Assembly (NCBI GenBank): GCA_002928965.1 | Contig: PERU01000015.1 | Span: 24,065 to 88,064, forward strand | Direction: 5' to 3' | DNA from: Methylomonas sp. | Lineage (GTDB): Bacteria > Pseudomonadota > Gammaproteobacteria > Methylococcales > Methylomonadaceae | DNA length: 64,000 nt | Part shown: piece after piece, positions 27,146-36,583 of the stretch | How positions within the stretch are numbered: the stretch's first letter is position 1 | Layout: every line of letters starts with the position of its first letter | The notes under the pieces: model-generated | The model's database searches: none | Seen by the model: the letters and a program-made list of their open reading frames with translations, nothing else | What the model was told of the DNA's origin: nothing | Translations under genes and position numbers: made by a program

Positions 27146-27607
27146 ATGGCGACAATTACCGTCCTAAACGGCCCCAATTTGAATCTATTAGGTGTTCGGG
27201 AACCCGGTTTGTATGGCAATAAAACCTTGCTGGATATTCAGAAAAGTTTGCAGGAACAGGCTGCTGAATTAGGTCATGGATTACACTTTTTTCAGAGTAA
27301 TGCCGAGCACGTGATAATTGATCAAATCCATCAGGCTTATCAGCAGGGTGTGGATTTCATCATTATCAATCCAGCGGCATTTACTCATACCAGCGTGGCG
27401 ATTCGGGATGCCTTGCTGGCCACCAAAATTGCATTCATTGAAGTACATTTGTCCAATGTGCATGCCCGCGAAGCCTTCAGGCGGCATTCTTATTTTTCAG
27501 ATATAGCTGTTGGTGTTATCTGTGGTTTGGGTGCGCGCGGTTACGAACTGGCCTTACAGGCCGCTCATCAGATCTTACAAGAGAGAACTCAGAACAATGG
27601 ATATTAG
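27146..27607 (+). CDS. aroQ: Type II 3-dehydroquinate dehydratase
   Basis: The 153-residue enzyme of the shikimate pathway has the family start [20 protein letters not shown] (active-site Tyr in LYG), the [18 protein letters not shown] block and [18 protein letters not shown]. It dehydrates 3-dehydroquinate as a dodecamer. Its last codons overlap the accB start; the aroQ-accB-accC order is typical of gammaproteobacteria. Confidence 0.96.
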   Translation: MATITVLNGPNLNLLGVREPGLYGNKTLLDIQKSLQEQAAELGHGLHFFQSNAEHVIIDQIHQAYQQGVDFIIINPAAFTHTSVAIRDALLATKIAFIEVHLSNVHAREAFRRHSYFSDIAVGVICGLGARGYELALQAAHQILQERTQNNGY

Positions 27608-28037
27608 AAAAATAAAAAAACTTATCGATTTGATCGAAGAATCCGATATTGCTGAGATAGAAATTAGCGAAGGGGAAGAATCGGTTCGCATCAGCCGTTA
27701 CTCGGCGGCGGCTCCTGTGCAATACGCAGCGCCTGTTGCAGCACCTGCACCGGCAGCGGCACCAGTGTCTCCTGCCGCCGCACCGGTTGAAGAAAAAATC
27801 AGCGGTCACGTGGTTAAATCGCCAATGGTGGGTACCTTTTATCGTTCAGCGTCCCCTGGTTCACCTTTTTTTGTTGAAGTAGGGCAGTCAGTGTCAGCAG
27901 GTCAAACCCTGTGCATTATCGAAGCGATGAAAATTCTGAATCAGATTGAAGCCGATAAGTCTGGCAAGATCAAACAAATCCTGGTTGAAAACGCCCATCC
28001 GGTTGAATACGGTCAGCCTTTATTCATCATTGAATAA
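27597..28037 (+). CDS. accB: Biotin carboxyl carrier protein of acetyl-CoA carboxylase
   Basis: The 146-residue protein has the N-terminal region ([20 protein letters not shown]), a flexible Ala/Pro-rich linker (about 40-70) and the C-terminal biotinyl domain with the modified lysine in EAMKILNQI. Position four of the AMKM motif is Ile, a common variant. It carries carboxybiotin between AccC and the carboxyltransferase. ATG 27597 overlaps the end of aroQ by eleven bases and has GAGAG upstream. Confidence 0.96.
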   Translation: MDIRKIKKLIDLIEESDIAEIEISEGEESVRISRYSAAAPVQYAAPVAAPAPAAAPVSPAAAPVEEKISGHVVKSPMVGTFYRSASPGSPFFVEVGQSVSAGQTLCIIEAMKILNQIEADKSGKIKQILVENAHPVEYGQPLFIIE

Positions 28038-28054
28038 TTGGACAGGGGACAACT

Positions 28055-29398
28055 ATGTTTGAAAAAATTGTTATCGCCAATCGAGGCGAAATTGCGCTGC
28101 GTGTGTTGCGTGCCTGTCGCGAATTAGGCATTAAAACCGTTGCAGTATTTTCCGAGGCGGATCGTGACTTAAAACACGTACGTCTGGCCGATGAAGCTGT
28201 GTGTATCGGTCCGGCTGCATCTGCGCAAAGCTATTTAAATATTCCGGCGATTATCAGTGCTGCTGAAGTCACCGATGCGCAAGCCATTCATCCCGGTTAT
28301 GGCTTTTTGTCTGAAAATGCCGACTTTTCTGAAAAAGTCAGTCAAAGTGGTTTTGTGTTTATCGGCCCAAAACCGGAAACCATTCGTATGATGGGCGATA
28401 AAATTTCCGCTAAAAATGCCATGATCGAAGCCGGTATTCCTTGTGTACCAGGCAATGGCGATCCTTTGGGGACAGACGACGCCGTTAATTTGCGAATGGC
28501 TAAAAAAATCGGTTATCCGGTCATTATCAAAGCCGCCGGTGGCGGTGGTGGTCGTGGCATGCGGGTGGTGCATACTGAAGCGGCTTTGGTTAACTCGATT
28601 GAATTGACCAAAGCCGAAGCCATGTCTGCATTCGGCAATGGTACGGTCTACATGGAAAAATTCCTGGAAGACCCTCGCCATATCGAGTTCCAAGTTATGG
28701 CTGATTCACACGGTAACGCCATTCATCTGGGCGAGCGCGATTGCTCGATGCAACGCCGTCACCAAAAAGTGGTTGAAGAAGCGCCGGCACCCGGAATCAC
28801 TGCTGAACAACGCAAGTTTATGGGCGAACGTTGTGCGCGTGCCTGTGTGGAAATTGGTTATTTGGGCGCTGGGACTTTTGAGTTTTTATACGAAAAAGGC
28901 GAGTTTTACTTTATTGAAATGAATACCCGGGTTCAGGTTGAGCATCCGGTGACTGAAATGATTACCGGCTTTGATATTGTCAAAGAGCAGTTGCGGATTG
29001 CTGCAGGCTTGCCGTTGTCTGTTACTCAAGAACAGGTGCGTTTTACAGGGCATGCCATCGAATGTCGCTTGAATGCAGAAGACCCGAAAACCTTCATGCC
29101 CAGCCCTGGATTGATCGATCAATTCCATATGCCTGGCGGTCCGGGTATTCGCTGCGAAACGCATATTTACAACGGTTACAAGGTACCGCCCTATTACGAT
29201 TCCATGATCGGTAAGCTGATCGCGCACGGTGATGATCGTGATAGCGCCATTGCCCGCATGAAAACGGCCCTCAGTGAAATGGTGATCGACGGTATTAAAA
29301 CCAACATCCCCTTGCAGCAAAGCATTATGGCCGATTCGGCATTTGCCGCTGGCAGTCAAAACATTCACTACCTGGAAAAGAAACTGGGTATTCATTAA
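28055..29398 (+). CDS. accC: Biotin carboxylase subunit of acetyl-CoA carboxylase
   Basis: The 447-residue ATP-grasp enzyme has the start [20 protein letters not shown], the glycine-rich loop [14 protein letters not shown], the metal/bicarbonate site [14 protein letters not shown] and the C-terminal barrel-sandwich domain. It carboxylates the biotin of AccB using ATP and bicarbonate, the first step of fatty-acid synthesis. AGGGGA precedes the ATG, 17 bases after accB. Confidence 0.97.
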   Translation: MFEKIVIANRGEIALRVLRACRELGIKTVAVFSEADRDLKHVRLADEAVCIGPAASAQSYLNIPAIISAAEVTDAQAIHPGYGFLSENADFSEKVSQSGFVFIGPKPETIRMMGDKISAKNAMIEAGIPCVPGNGDPLGTDDAVNLRMAKKIGYPVIIKAAGGGGGRGMRVVHTEAALVNSIELTKAEAMSAFGNGTVYMEKFLEDPRHIEFQVMADSHGNAIHLGERDCSMQRRHQKVVEEAPAPGITAEQRKFMGERCARACVEIGYLGAGTFEFLYEKGEFYFIEMNTRVQVEHPVTEMITGFDIVKEQLRIAAGLPLSVTQEQVRFTGHAIECRLNAEDPKTFMPSPGLIDQFHMPGGPGIRCETHIYNGYKVPPYYDSMIGKLIAHGDDRDSAIARMKTALSEMVIDGIKTNIPLQQSIMADSAFAAGSQNIHYLEKKLGIH

Positions 29399-29412
29399 AT
29401 AAAGTGTGGATG

Positions 29413-29430
29413 CGCGTCAGGTATGACGCG
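29413..29430 (+). repeat. Small hairpin between accC and prmA
   Basis: CGCGTCA and TGACGCG form a 7-base stem with a 4-base loop. The lack of a T-run makes full termination unlikely; partial attenuation before prmA is possible. Confidence 0.45.
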
Positions 29431-29459
29431 TATTACCTTATGTTTTCTTAAATCAATCT

Positions 29460-30344
29460 ATGGCATGGCATCAGCTTTCCGTGGTAACTGACGAGCAAAC
29501 CGCTCCGGAGTTGTCGGATTATTTCAGTGAATTGGGTGCGGTTTCTGTAACCTACAGTGACGCCGAGGACGAACCGGTTTACGAGCCGGCAATCGATCAA
29601 ACTCAAATTTGGAGCAATACCCGGGTAACGGCATTGTTTGAACTGGATAGCGATCCTGATATTGTGCAAACCCTGGTGGTTAATCAGTTTGTCGGCCAGC
29701 CTTTAGTGCAATGGCAAGCGGAACTGATACAGGATCAGGCCTGGGAGAGAGCCTGGATGGAACATTTTCAGCCCATGCAGTTTGCCGGCAAACTATGGGT
29801 GTGTCCCAGCGGTCAGGAAGTCCATGAACCCAATCAGGTCTGCATGACCTTGGATCCTGGCTTGGCCTTTGGCACCGGCACACATCCTACCACTGCACTT
29901 TGCCTGGAATGGCTGGCGGGGCATGATTTAACCGATAAGGTGGTCATCGATTATGGTTGCGGCTCCGGCATATTGGCGGTTGCCGCTCTGTTACTGGCTG
30001 CCAAACATGCGCACGGTGTGGATATTGATCCGCAGGCCTTGACAGCAACTGAATATAACGCCGAGAAAAATCAGGTATTGGGTCGTATCAGTTATTACCT
30101 GCCGGAACAGTTTAGTGTGCAGCCTGCCGACATCGTCGTGGCCAACATACTAGCCAAGCCGTTGATTGAATTAGCCGAACCGATTACAGCCTTGGTCAAA
30201 CCCGGCGGTCAACTGATTCTTTCCGGTATTTTGAATGAGCAGGCAGAGTCAGTTGCCCAGGCTTATCAAGCGCAAGGTCTCAATGTGGCAGCGCCGGTGA
30301 GTCGGGAAGATTGGTGTCGTCTGGATGCCGAGAAGCCGCAATAA
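29460..30344 (+). CDS. prmA: Ribosomal protein L11 methyltransferase
   Basis: The 294-residue protein has the L11-recognition N-terminal domain and a SAM-binding methyltransferase domain with DPGLAFGTGTHPTT, VIDYGCGSGILAVAA and the NPPF-like VVANILAKPLIEL. It trimethylates several amino groups of ribosomal protein L11. It follows accC by 61 bases, a common gammaproteobacterial neighbourhood. Confidence 0.95.
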   Translation: MAWHQLSVVTDEQTAPELSDYFSELGAVSVTYSDAEDEPVYEPAIDQTQIWSNTRVTALFELDSDPDIVQTLVVNQFVGQPLVQWQAELIQDQAWERAWMEHFQPMQFAGKLWVCPSGQEVHEPNQVCMTLDPGLAFGTGTHPTTALCLEWLAGHDLTDKVVIDYGCGSGILAVAALLLAAKHAHGVDIDPQALTATEYNAEKNQVLGRISYYLPEQFSVQPADIVVANILAKPLIELAEPITALVKPGGQLILSGILNEQAESVAQAYQAQGLNVAAPVSREDWCRLDAEKPQ

Positions 30345-30346
30345 CC

Positions 30347-30985
30347 ATGTTCAGCCGCTGCCCACATTGCGACGCACAGCAAGCGGTAACGACTCAGCAA
30401 TTAAGCAACAGCCGTGGCTTGCTGCCGTGTCTGGTGTGCGGGCAGATATTTGATGCCTTGCCCAGTTTGACCGAACAAGCAGACGAGGCCGTTCAGACTC
30501 AAACAACAGACTTTGATTTTTCCAGCCCGGTCAAGCCCCTTTCGGTTTGGCGTTGGCGGTTAACTAATGGCCTGTTGGTGTTAGCGTTGCTTATTCAAGT
30601 AGGTTATTTCGAAGCCGAGCGTCTGCTCCAGCAGCCTAGACTGCATGGAGTCCTAACGCAAATTTGCCAGACTCTTGGCTGTCAGGTGTCAGCCTACAAC
30701 CATACTGAAGACTGGTCAGTGTCACATAGCGACTTGCAAGCCCATCTTGACAATCGCTACCTAGTAACTGCCGCGCTGACTAATCAGTCTGATCTGCCGC
30801 ACAGTTTGCCAGCCTTAAAATTGACGCTCACTGACTATCAAGGTCAACCTATAGCAAAGCGCATTTTTGCACCACAAGCCTTTAGTCAAATAACCACGTT
30901 ACCCGCCAATCAAACCACTCAGATTCGTTTGCCATTGGTGGTCTCCGTCGCAGACATCGGCGGTTTTACTCTTACTGTGATGTAA
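30347..30985 (+). CDS. Zinc-ribbon DUF3426 membrane protein
   Basis: The 212-residue protein begins with an MJ0042-type zinc finger (CPHC at 5-8, CLVC near 28-31), has a linker, one membrane helix (LLVLALLIQVGYF near 82) and a C-terminal DUF3426 domain that probably faces the periplasm. The start was placed at the ATG two bases after the prmA stop; an earlier start would run inside prmA. In many gammaproteobacteria this gene lies between prmA and dusB-fis; here rlmI follows instead. Function not established. Confidence 0.85.
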   Translation: MFSRCPHCDAQQAVTTQQLSNSRGLLPCLVCGQIFDALPSLTEQADEAVQTQTTDFDFSSPVKPLSVWRWRLTNGLLVLALLIQVGYFEAERLLQQPRLHGVLTQICQTLGCQVSAYNHTEDWSVSHSDLQAHLDNRYLVTAALTNQSDLPHSLPALKLTLTDYQGQPIAKRIFAPQAFSQITTLPANQTTQIRLPLVVSVADIGGFTLTVM

Positions 30986-30988
30986 CCC

Positions 30989-32185
30989 ATGAGTTATCCC
31001 GAGTTATTCCTGAAAAAGCACGAAGACAAGCGCCTGCGCCAAGGGCATTTATGGGTGTTTAGCAATGAAATCGACAGCAAACGCAGCCCCCTGGAACAGT
31101 TTGCCGCCGGCGATTTAGTCGTGATCAATGACAGTGCCGGCAAAGCCTTGGGGATTGCTTATGTGAATCCCAACGCCTTGATTTGCGCACGTTTGTTAAC
31201 ACGTAAACCCAACAGCAGCATTGGCGAAAAGTTTTTTAAAACCCGTTTATCTCAAGCTTTGGCTTTACGGCAGAGACTATTCGACCAGCCGTTTTATCGG
31301 CTGGTGTTTGGCGAAAGCGACGGGTTACCCGGCTTGGTGATCGATCGATACGATTCCGTTCTGTCCGTGCAAATCACCACGGCAGGTATGGAAGTACACA
31401 AACAATTATTGGTGAACGTGCTGATTGAATTGATTCAGCCCAGTGCTATTTTGCTAAAAAACGATAACAGTCAGCGTCAGTTGGAAAATCTGTCGTTGGA
31501 GGCAGAGTTGGCCTATGGTGAGTTACCGGACACATTACTGATCGAAGAAAATAACGCACGGTTTTTGATCAATGTTGCCGACGGCCAGAAAACCGGCTGG
31601 TTTTACGATCATCGTTGCAGTCGGGCACAATTCGCTGGCTGGTCCAAAGACCTGAAAGTACTGGATCTATTCAGCTACGCCGGTGCTTGGGGTATCACCG
31701 CTGCCGTGGCGGGTGCTGCCGAGGTGACGTGTGTGGATAGTTCCGAGTCAGCATTGACCTTAGCGACTGAAAGCGCAGTATTAAATGGCGTGCAGGATAA
31801 AATGCATTTCGAGCGTAACGATGTTTTTGAATACCTCAAACAAGCCAGAGAACAAAATCTGCATTTTGACGCCATCGTGCTGGACCCGCCGGCTTTGATC
31901 AAGCGCAAGAAAGATTACAAAGCCGGTTATGAAGCCTATCGACGTCTCAATCATTTGGCTTTGCAAGTGCTCTCCAATGATGGGGTTTTAGTGTCTGCGT
32001 CCTGTTCTCATCACTTGAGTCGTGCTGATTTGCACGAAATTCTGCGTTCCTCTGCACGGCATATCGATCGGCATCTGGTATTTTTTGCCGGAGGTGGTCA
32101 AGGTCCGGATCATCCTATTTTGCCGGCCATGCCGGAAACTGAATACCTGAAAACCTTTTTCTGTGCAGTTTCCAGTCGAATTTAA
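30989..32185 (+). CDS. rlmI: 23S rRNA m5C methyltransferase RlmI-like
   Basis: The 398-residue protein has an N-terminal PUA domain (KKHEDKRLRQGHLWVFSNEI), a central EEHEE-type domain and a C-terminal SAM methyltransferase with VLDLFSYAGAWGITAA, VCVDSS-type loop, VLDPPALIKRKKD and SASCSHHL (catalytic cysteine). RlmI methylates cytosine 1962 of 23S rRNA. Three bases separate it from the DUF3426 gene. Confidence 0.9.
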   Translation: MSYPELFLKKHEDKRLRQGHLWVFSNEIDSKRSPLEQFAAGDLVVINDSAGKALGIAYVNPNALICARLLTRKPNSSIGEKFFKTRLSQALALRQRLFDQPFYRLVFGESDGLPGLVIDRYDSVLSVQITTAGMEVHKQLLVNVLIELIQPSAILLKNDNSQRQLENLSLEAELAYGELPDTLLIEENNARFLINVADGQKTGWFYDHRCSRAQFAGWSKDLKVLDLFSYAGAWGITAAVAGAAEVTCVDSSESALTLATESAVLNGVQDKMHFERNDVFEYLKQAREQNLHFDAIVLDPPALIKRKKDYKAGYEAYRRLNHLALQVLSNDGVLVSASCSHHLSRADLHEILRSSARHIDRHLVFFAGGGQGPDHPILPAMPETEYLKTFFCAVSSRI

Positions 32186-32193
32186 GCCTTAGC

Positions 32194-32370
32194 ATGAAGA
32201 AAAAATATCAACTCTGCGACCTTTGCGAACAACCGGTTAAGGTCGAAGGCTTTAGTCTGGTTAAACCCAACGGCGTGAAGAAATTTTGCTGCGAAGGCTG
32301 CTTACGTATCTTTCAATTGCTCGATCCCGAGCAGAACTCAACCCCTGAAAACCTGGAGAAAATTTCATGA
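32194..32370 (+). CDS. 58-residue four-cysteine metal-site protein (TRASH/ATPase N-terminal type)
   Basis: An ATG eight bases after rlmI opens a 58-codon frame with the pattern CDLC-x(n)-KFCCEGC-x-RIFQLL. This is the fold used as the N-terminal metal-binding part of CcoI-type copper ATPases and of TRASH/YHS-like treble-clef proteins, here as a stand-alone unit. The cysteines should bind one Zn, Cu or Fe ion. Its stop codon overlaps the next start (ATGA), so it is coupled to the membrane protein that follows and probably supplies metal to it or senses metal for it. Too short for many gene callers. Confidence 0.72.
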   Translation: MKKKYQLCDLCEQPVKVEGFSLVKPNGVKKFCCEGCLRIFQLLDPEQNSTPENLEKIS

Positions 32371-32921
32371 CTACACAGAGCGGTACCAAAGCCTGCGCAT
32401 CTTGCAGCGATCGCGTCCATATCGGTTGCAACCATAAAAAGCGTCCAGTCATAGCTCGCGCTATTGGTCTGTTGTTTATTTACCTGCCGATTCTGACTTT
32501 GCCGTTCGTGTTTATCAGTGCCTATCTGACCTACTTCAGCTTGATTTTGGTCGGAGCAGAAGACGTTAAAAAATATCGGGATTTTCTGCCGGATCGTGCC
32601 AGCCACCGTTACAGTATGAAAGATCAGATTGTCATGGATGGTTCGTTCAAACTGAGCATGGCGCAGTCCAGGTTGTTCTGGATTTTAAATTGCACTTGGT
32701 ATTGCCCCTCCAGTGTGGGCTTGTTTGAGTGGCATGCCTACATGGTGAAAGTGGTAGAAAACTGGTGGTGCCCGTTTGGTCACAGCCGTAAAGACAGCTA
32801 CACCGATGGCGCGATTGATCAATCTTTCTGGCACATTTATCCGGAAGAAAAAGCCAAATTGACCGAAGAAGATAAAAATAATCCGATCTTTACAGAAGAT
32901 GCGGATAAAACTGGCGAATAG
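32367..32921 (+). CDS. Cysteine-rich membrane protein, unrecognised
   Basis: The 184-residue protein starts with a Cys/His cluster (CASCSDRVHIGCNH), then two closely spaced membrane helices (AIGLLFIYLPILTLPFVFI and AYLTYFSLILVGA), and a cytoplasmic or periplasmic tail with NCTWYCPSS and WWCPFGHSRK, rich in Trp, Cys and His. I do not recognise a named family. The ATGA overlap with the four-cysteine protein and the repeated Cys motifs suggest metal or redox function. The C-terminal end is acidic. Confidence 0.7.
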   Translation: MTTQSGTKACASCSDRVHIGCNHKKRPVIARAIGLLFIYLPILTLPFVFISAYLTYFSLILVGAEDVKKYRDFLPDRASHRYSMKDQIVMDGSFKLSMAQSRLFWILNCTWYCPSSVGLFEWHAYMVKVVENWWCPFGHSRKDSYTDGAIDQSFWHIYPEEKAKLTEEDKNNPIFTEDADKTGE

Positions 32922-33000
32922 TCAGGCATTGGCCGTGATTTGCCACGCTTTTTTGGTTGCAAATAACGTGCAGAAATTCTGAGCTTACCTAAGCGCGGTT

Positions 33001-33164
33001 TAGGAGCCTGTCCGAGAATAGGGAACCTGCTACGGAAAAGCCCTTTTGGCCAGATTTACCGCTCATTTTCGTTAAATAGCACCGCTATTCGCCTCAAATG
33101 ATCAACAAATCTGACTCAAAATGGCTTTCCCTCGCGACGATTCCTATTCTCGGACAAGCTCCTA
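33001..33164. mobile_element. MITE-like long inverted repeat, 164 bases
   Basis: The ends TAGGAGCCTGTCCGAGAATA and its near-complement at the right form imperfect arms of about 57 bases; the centre contains the small hairpin AATAGC-ACC-GCTATT. It has no coding capacity. One arm occurs again at 23909-23965, showing it is a genomic repeat family. Confidence 0.75.
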
Positions 33165-33370
33165 GTCTCCCGTCTTTGAAAAGGCTGGCGTTATTTTTGG
33201 CGAAATCCTAACGCATTTTTTTTGGGTTGGGTAAAACTGCTCACCCTTCCATACTGGGCAGAAATGACCTCAAGGTCACAGTGTTTTGATTGTTTTGCAG
33301 ATCAAGCTTACAGAAGCCTGCTGTATAAACTGCCAATTCATGGTTCTTGTTTGGCGCGGTAAGAAGATGC

Positions 33371-33400
33371 GCCGCTTCGGCTGGATACAGCCGAAGCGGG
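33371..33400 (-). terminator. Hairpin terminator of rpe
   Basis: CCGCTTCGGCTG and its complement form a 12-base stem with a 4-base loop directly after the rpe stop codon on the minus strand. The following bases are only moderately T-rich. Confidence 0.65.
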
Positions 33401-33409
33401 CAGGGCAAT

Positions 33410-34078
33410 TTAGGCTTTAGCCAATTCCGCGCGCATTTCGTCGATCACGGCTTTGTAGTCGGGTTTGCCGAAAATGGCTGAACCGGCTACGAAAGTGTCC
33501 GCACCCGCTGCTTTGATTTCCCGGATGTTGGCAGTGTTGACGCCGCCGTCGATTTCCAGGCGGATGTTGAAGCCGCTGTCGTCGATGATTTGTCTGGCCT
33601 GACGCAGTTTGGGTAATGCAGACGGCAGGAAGGATTGGCCACCGAAGCCTGGATTCACCGACATCAATAAAATCATGTCCACTTTGTCCAGTACATGTTC
33701 CAGATAAGTCAATGGTGTAGCAGGGTTGAATACCAAACCGGATTTGCAGCCCAGGTCTCTGATCATTTGCAATGAACGATCGATGTGTCTGGAGGCTTCC
33801 GGATGGAATGTAATGTAAGTCGCACCGGCTTTGGCAAAATCCGGAATGATGCGGTCGACGGGTTCTACCATCAAATGCACGTCGATATCTGCGGTGACGC
33901 CGTGTTTACGTAACGCTTCACAAACCAATGGGCCGATAGTCAGGTTCGGCACGAAATGGTTATCCATGACGTCAAAATGCACGATGTCCGCGCCGGCATT
34001 TAAAACATTCACCACTTCTTCGCCCAAACGTGCGAAATCGGCGGAGAGAATGGAAGGTGCAATTAAATTGTCAGCCAT
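33410..34078 (-). CDS. rpe: Ribulose-phosphate 3-epimerase
   Basis: The 222-residue TIM-barrel enzyme has [52 protein letters not shown] and [11 protein letters not shown], with the metal-binding His and Asp residues intact. It interconverts ribulose 5-phosphate and xylulose 5-phosphate in the pentose-phosphate pathway; in methylotrophs it also serves the regeneration part of the RuMP cycle. GAGGATC precedes the ATG. It is not linked to the other sugar-phosphate genes of the window, which start 10 kb away. Confidence 0.96.
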   Translation of the reverse strand: MADNLIAPSILSADFARLGEEVVNVLNAGADIVHFDVMDNHFVPNLTIGPLVCEALRKHGVTADIDVHLMVEPVDRIIPDFAKAGATYITFHPEASRHIDRSLQMIRDLGCKSGLVFNPATPLTYLEHVLDKVDMILLMSVNPGFGGQSFLPSALPKLRQARQIIDDSGFNIRLEIDGGVNTANIREIKAAGADTFVAGSAIFGKPDYKAVIDEMRAELAKA

Positions 34079-34201
34079 TGTCTGATCCTCGTTGGTTTGA
34101 AAAATCAGCCATTATACGTGGTTTCGGGGGATAGTCTAAACCCCGTTGCTGAAGGCCGGATCTCGATACAGATCAGCCGTTGCACGTGATGAGGCCGATT
34201 G

Positions 34202-36568
34202 TTACTGGCTGGCTTGATAGCGGTTGACAAATTGCTCGAAAGCCTTGGCGTCCAGTGCTTTGCTGGTGTAATAGCCCTGATAATAATCGCAGTGTCGGCT
34301 GCGCAAAAAAGCCATTTGTTCGGCGGTTTCCACGCCTTCGGCTATCACTTGCATGCGCAAATTTTTGGCCATCGCTATGATGGTGGCGGTAATTTCCATA
34401 TCGTCGGTATCTTTTGGAATATCATCAATAAAGCTTTTATCGATTTTCAATACATCCAGTGGAAAGGCTTTCAGATAAGCCAGGGATGAATAGCCGGTAC
34501 CGAAGTCATCGATAGCCAAATGCACGCCAAATGCGTGCAGACGATTTAAAATATCGATGGCTTCCTTTTCGCGTTTCATCAGTGCGCTTTCGGTAAGCTC
34601 CAATTCCAGATAGCGTGCCGGAAAGCCGGTTTCAGCCAATGTTTGCATGACAATTTCGCAAATATCATTATGTAAAAACTGTTGCGGTGACAGGTTTACC
34701 GCGATGCGTATCGGCTGATAGCCTTGGTCCAGCCACTGTTTGCCCTGGCGGCAGGCTTCTTTCAGCACCCAACTGCCAATCAGATTGATTAAACCGGTTT
34801 CTTCAGCGATGGGTATAAATTTGTTGGGTAGGATTAGCTCACCTGCGGTGGTTTGCCAGCGCAGCAATGCTTCAGCGCCGATGATTTCACCGGTGGCGAT
34901 TTTGAATTGCGGTTGATAAAACACCCGTAATTCATTTTTCGCGATAGCTTGCCGTAACTTAAATTCGACTTGGATTCGCTCGCGGGCGGCGATGGTCAGA
35001 TCTTCGGAAAAGTATTTAAAACAGTTACGGCCCTCGTTCTTGGCTAAATACAAGGCGGTATCGGCATGTTGGAGCAATTCGGGCGGGGTTGTGCCATGGT
35101 CGGGAAATAAGGCGATGCCGATACTGACGCCGACTCTGACTTCATTGCCGGTTGACAGTATCCAGGAATCATTGATGGCTGTGATAATTTCGCTGGCAAC
35201 ACGAGCTGCCGATTCCGGATGTGCCATTTCTTCCAGCAAAACCACAAATTCATCCCCGCCCAAACGGCAAACGGTATCAGCCGCTCTTAGTCTTGCAGAC
35301 AGTCTGCCGGCCACCAGTTGCAATAAATCGTCACCCGCCAAATGACCGAGGCTGTCATTGATGTCCTTGAAGCGATCCAGATCCATCATCAAAACCGCCA
35401 GGGGTTTGTCTTGACGTTGGGCTTGATCAATGCTGTGTTGCATGCGAGACATCAACAAGACGCGATTCGGTAGTTTGGTCAATGGGTCGTGATGGGCTAA
35501 AAACTCCAATTCCTGCTCGGAGGCTTTGAGATTGGAAATATCGGCAAACACCGCCACGAAATGGTTGATATCGCCTGATGGTTCTTTTACTGTACTGATG
35601 CTCAATAGTTCCGGATACACCTCGCCATTCTTGCGGCGGTTCCAGATTTCCCCTTGCCAATGGCCGGTAGTGGTAATGTCTTCCCACATGGCGCAATAAA
35701 AATCCTGCCCATGTCGGCCCGAGCGAAGCAGACTGGCCGATTGACCCACAGATTCAAACTGACTGTAACCGGTAATTTCGCTGAAAGCCCGATTAACGCG
35801 TTGAATGCGGCCTTGGGCATCGGTAATCATCACCCCTTCGCGGGTGGTTTCGAATACCGCAGCCGAAAGGCGTAAATGGTCTTCGTTACGTTTGATTTCG
35901 GTAATGTCGGTGACAGTCCCGATGTAGCCCAGCAGGTTGCCATTGCCGTCGTATTCAGCCGAGGCGCGGCAGACCACCCAATGCACCGGACCGTTTCGGT
36001 GTTGAAAACGAAACTGACTATTGAAAGGGGTATGAGTGTTGAGGGTTAATTTCCATTCGTCGGACACTCGCTGCTGGTCATCGATATAAATCGCATCTTT
36101 CCAGCGGTTTTCCCGCACATCTTCATCGGACATGCCGGTGATAGGCTGCCAACGTTGGTTGACATACTCGCAGTGGCCTTTGGCATCGGTCTTAAAAATA
36201 CCCACCGGCGCTAAACGTGCCAGTGTTTCGAACAGGGTTTCACTTTGTTGCAGAGCAATTTCAGCGTGTTTACGTGAGGTTATGTCGTGCAGGCCGATCA
36301 CGTAAGCGGGGGCATTTTCCCATTCAAAAGGCGCAGAGCGCATTTCAGCCCAGGCAAAGCCACTGGGTCTGATCAGGTTGATGTCTTGCGGTAAGTTGGT
36401 GCCGGTGGTGATTGGAATTGCCAGCGATTGGCCGACGATGTTAGGCCGTTCCAATAATAATTCTGCGCTGCGATTGGCATATAGAACAATGCCCTGCAAA
36501 TCGACCACCAAAATTCCATCAGTGATGGTATCCAGTATTAAACTCAGTCGTTGCAGGGTATCAGACAT
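34202..36568 (-). CDS. PAS-PAS-PAS-GGDEF-EAL protein, output of the KaiB operon
   Basis: The 788-residue cytoplasmic protein has three PAS units (about 5-110, 112-235 and 236-355), a GGDEF domain with CRLGGDEFVVL preceded by the inhibitory RxxD motif (RAAD), and an EAL domain with GAEALLRWQ and DDFGTGYSSLAYL. Both enzymatic motifs are intact, so it may synthesise or degrade c-di-GMP depending on PAS input. It starts 15 bases after the REC-KaiB gene on the same strand, so it is the last gene of the operon that begins with the giant kinase-like protein, and probably the effector. Confidence 0.9.
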   Translation of the reverse strand: MSDTLQRLSLILDTITDGILVVDLQGIVLYANRSAELLLERPNIVGQSLAIPITTGTNLPQDINLIRPSGFAWAEMRSAPFEWENAPAYVIGLHDITSRKHAEIALQQSETLFETLARLAPVGIFKTDAKGHCEYVNQRWQPITGMSDEDVRENRWKDAIYIDDQQRVSDEWKLTLNTHTPFNSQFRFQHRNGPVHWVVCRASAEYDGNGNLLGYIGTVTDITEIKRNEDHLRLSAAVFETTREGVMITDAQGRIQRVNRAFSEITGYSQFESVGQSASLLRSGRHGQDFYCAMWEDITTTGHWQGEIWNRRKNGEVYPELLSISTVKEPSGDINHFVAVFADISNLKASEQELEFLAHHDPLTKLPNRVLLMSRMQHSIDQAQRQDKPLAVLMMDLDRFKDINDSLGHLAGDDLLQLVAGRLSARLRAADTVCRLGGDEFVVLLEEMAHPESAARVASEIITAINDSWILSTGNEVRVGVSIGIALFPDHGTTPPELLQHADTALYLAKNEGRNCFKYFSEDLTIAARERIQVEFKLRQAIAKNELRVFYQPQFKIATGEIIGAEALLRWQTTAGELILPNKFIPIAEETGLINLIGSWVLKEACRQGKQWLDQGYQPIRIAVNLSPQQFLHNDICEIVMQTLAETGFPARYLELELTESALMKREKEAIDILNRLHAFGVHLAIDDFGTGYSSLAYLKAFPLDVLKIDKSFIDDIPKDTDDMEITATIIAMAKNLRMQVIAEGVETAEQMAFLRSRHCDYYQGYYTSKALDAKAFEQFVNRYQASQ

Positions 36569-36583
36569 CGATTTTGATGTTCA

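Larger units (their letters stand above)
32922..33409. other. Intergenic region with a large inverted-repeat element
   Basis: This 488-base gap between convergent genes holds the 164-base element described separately and the rpe terminator near its right end. No gene is supported. Confidence 0.7.
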
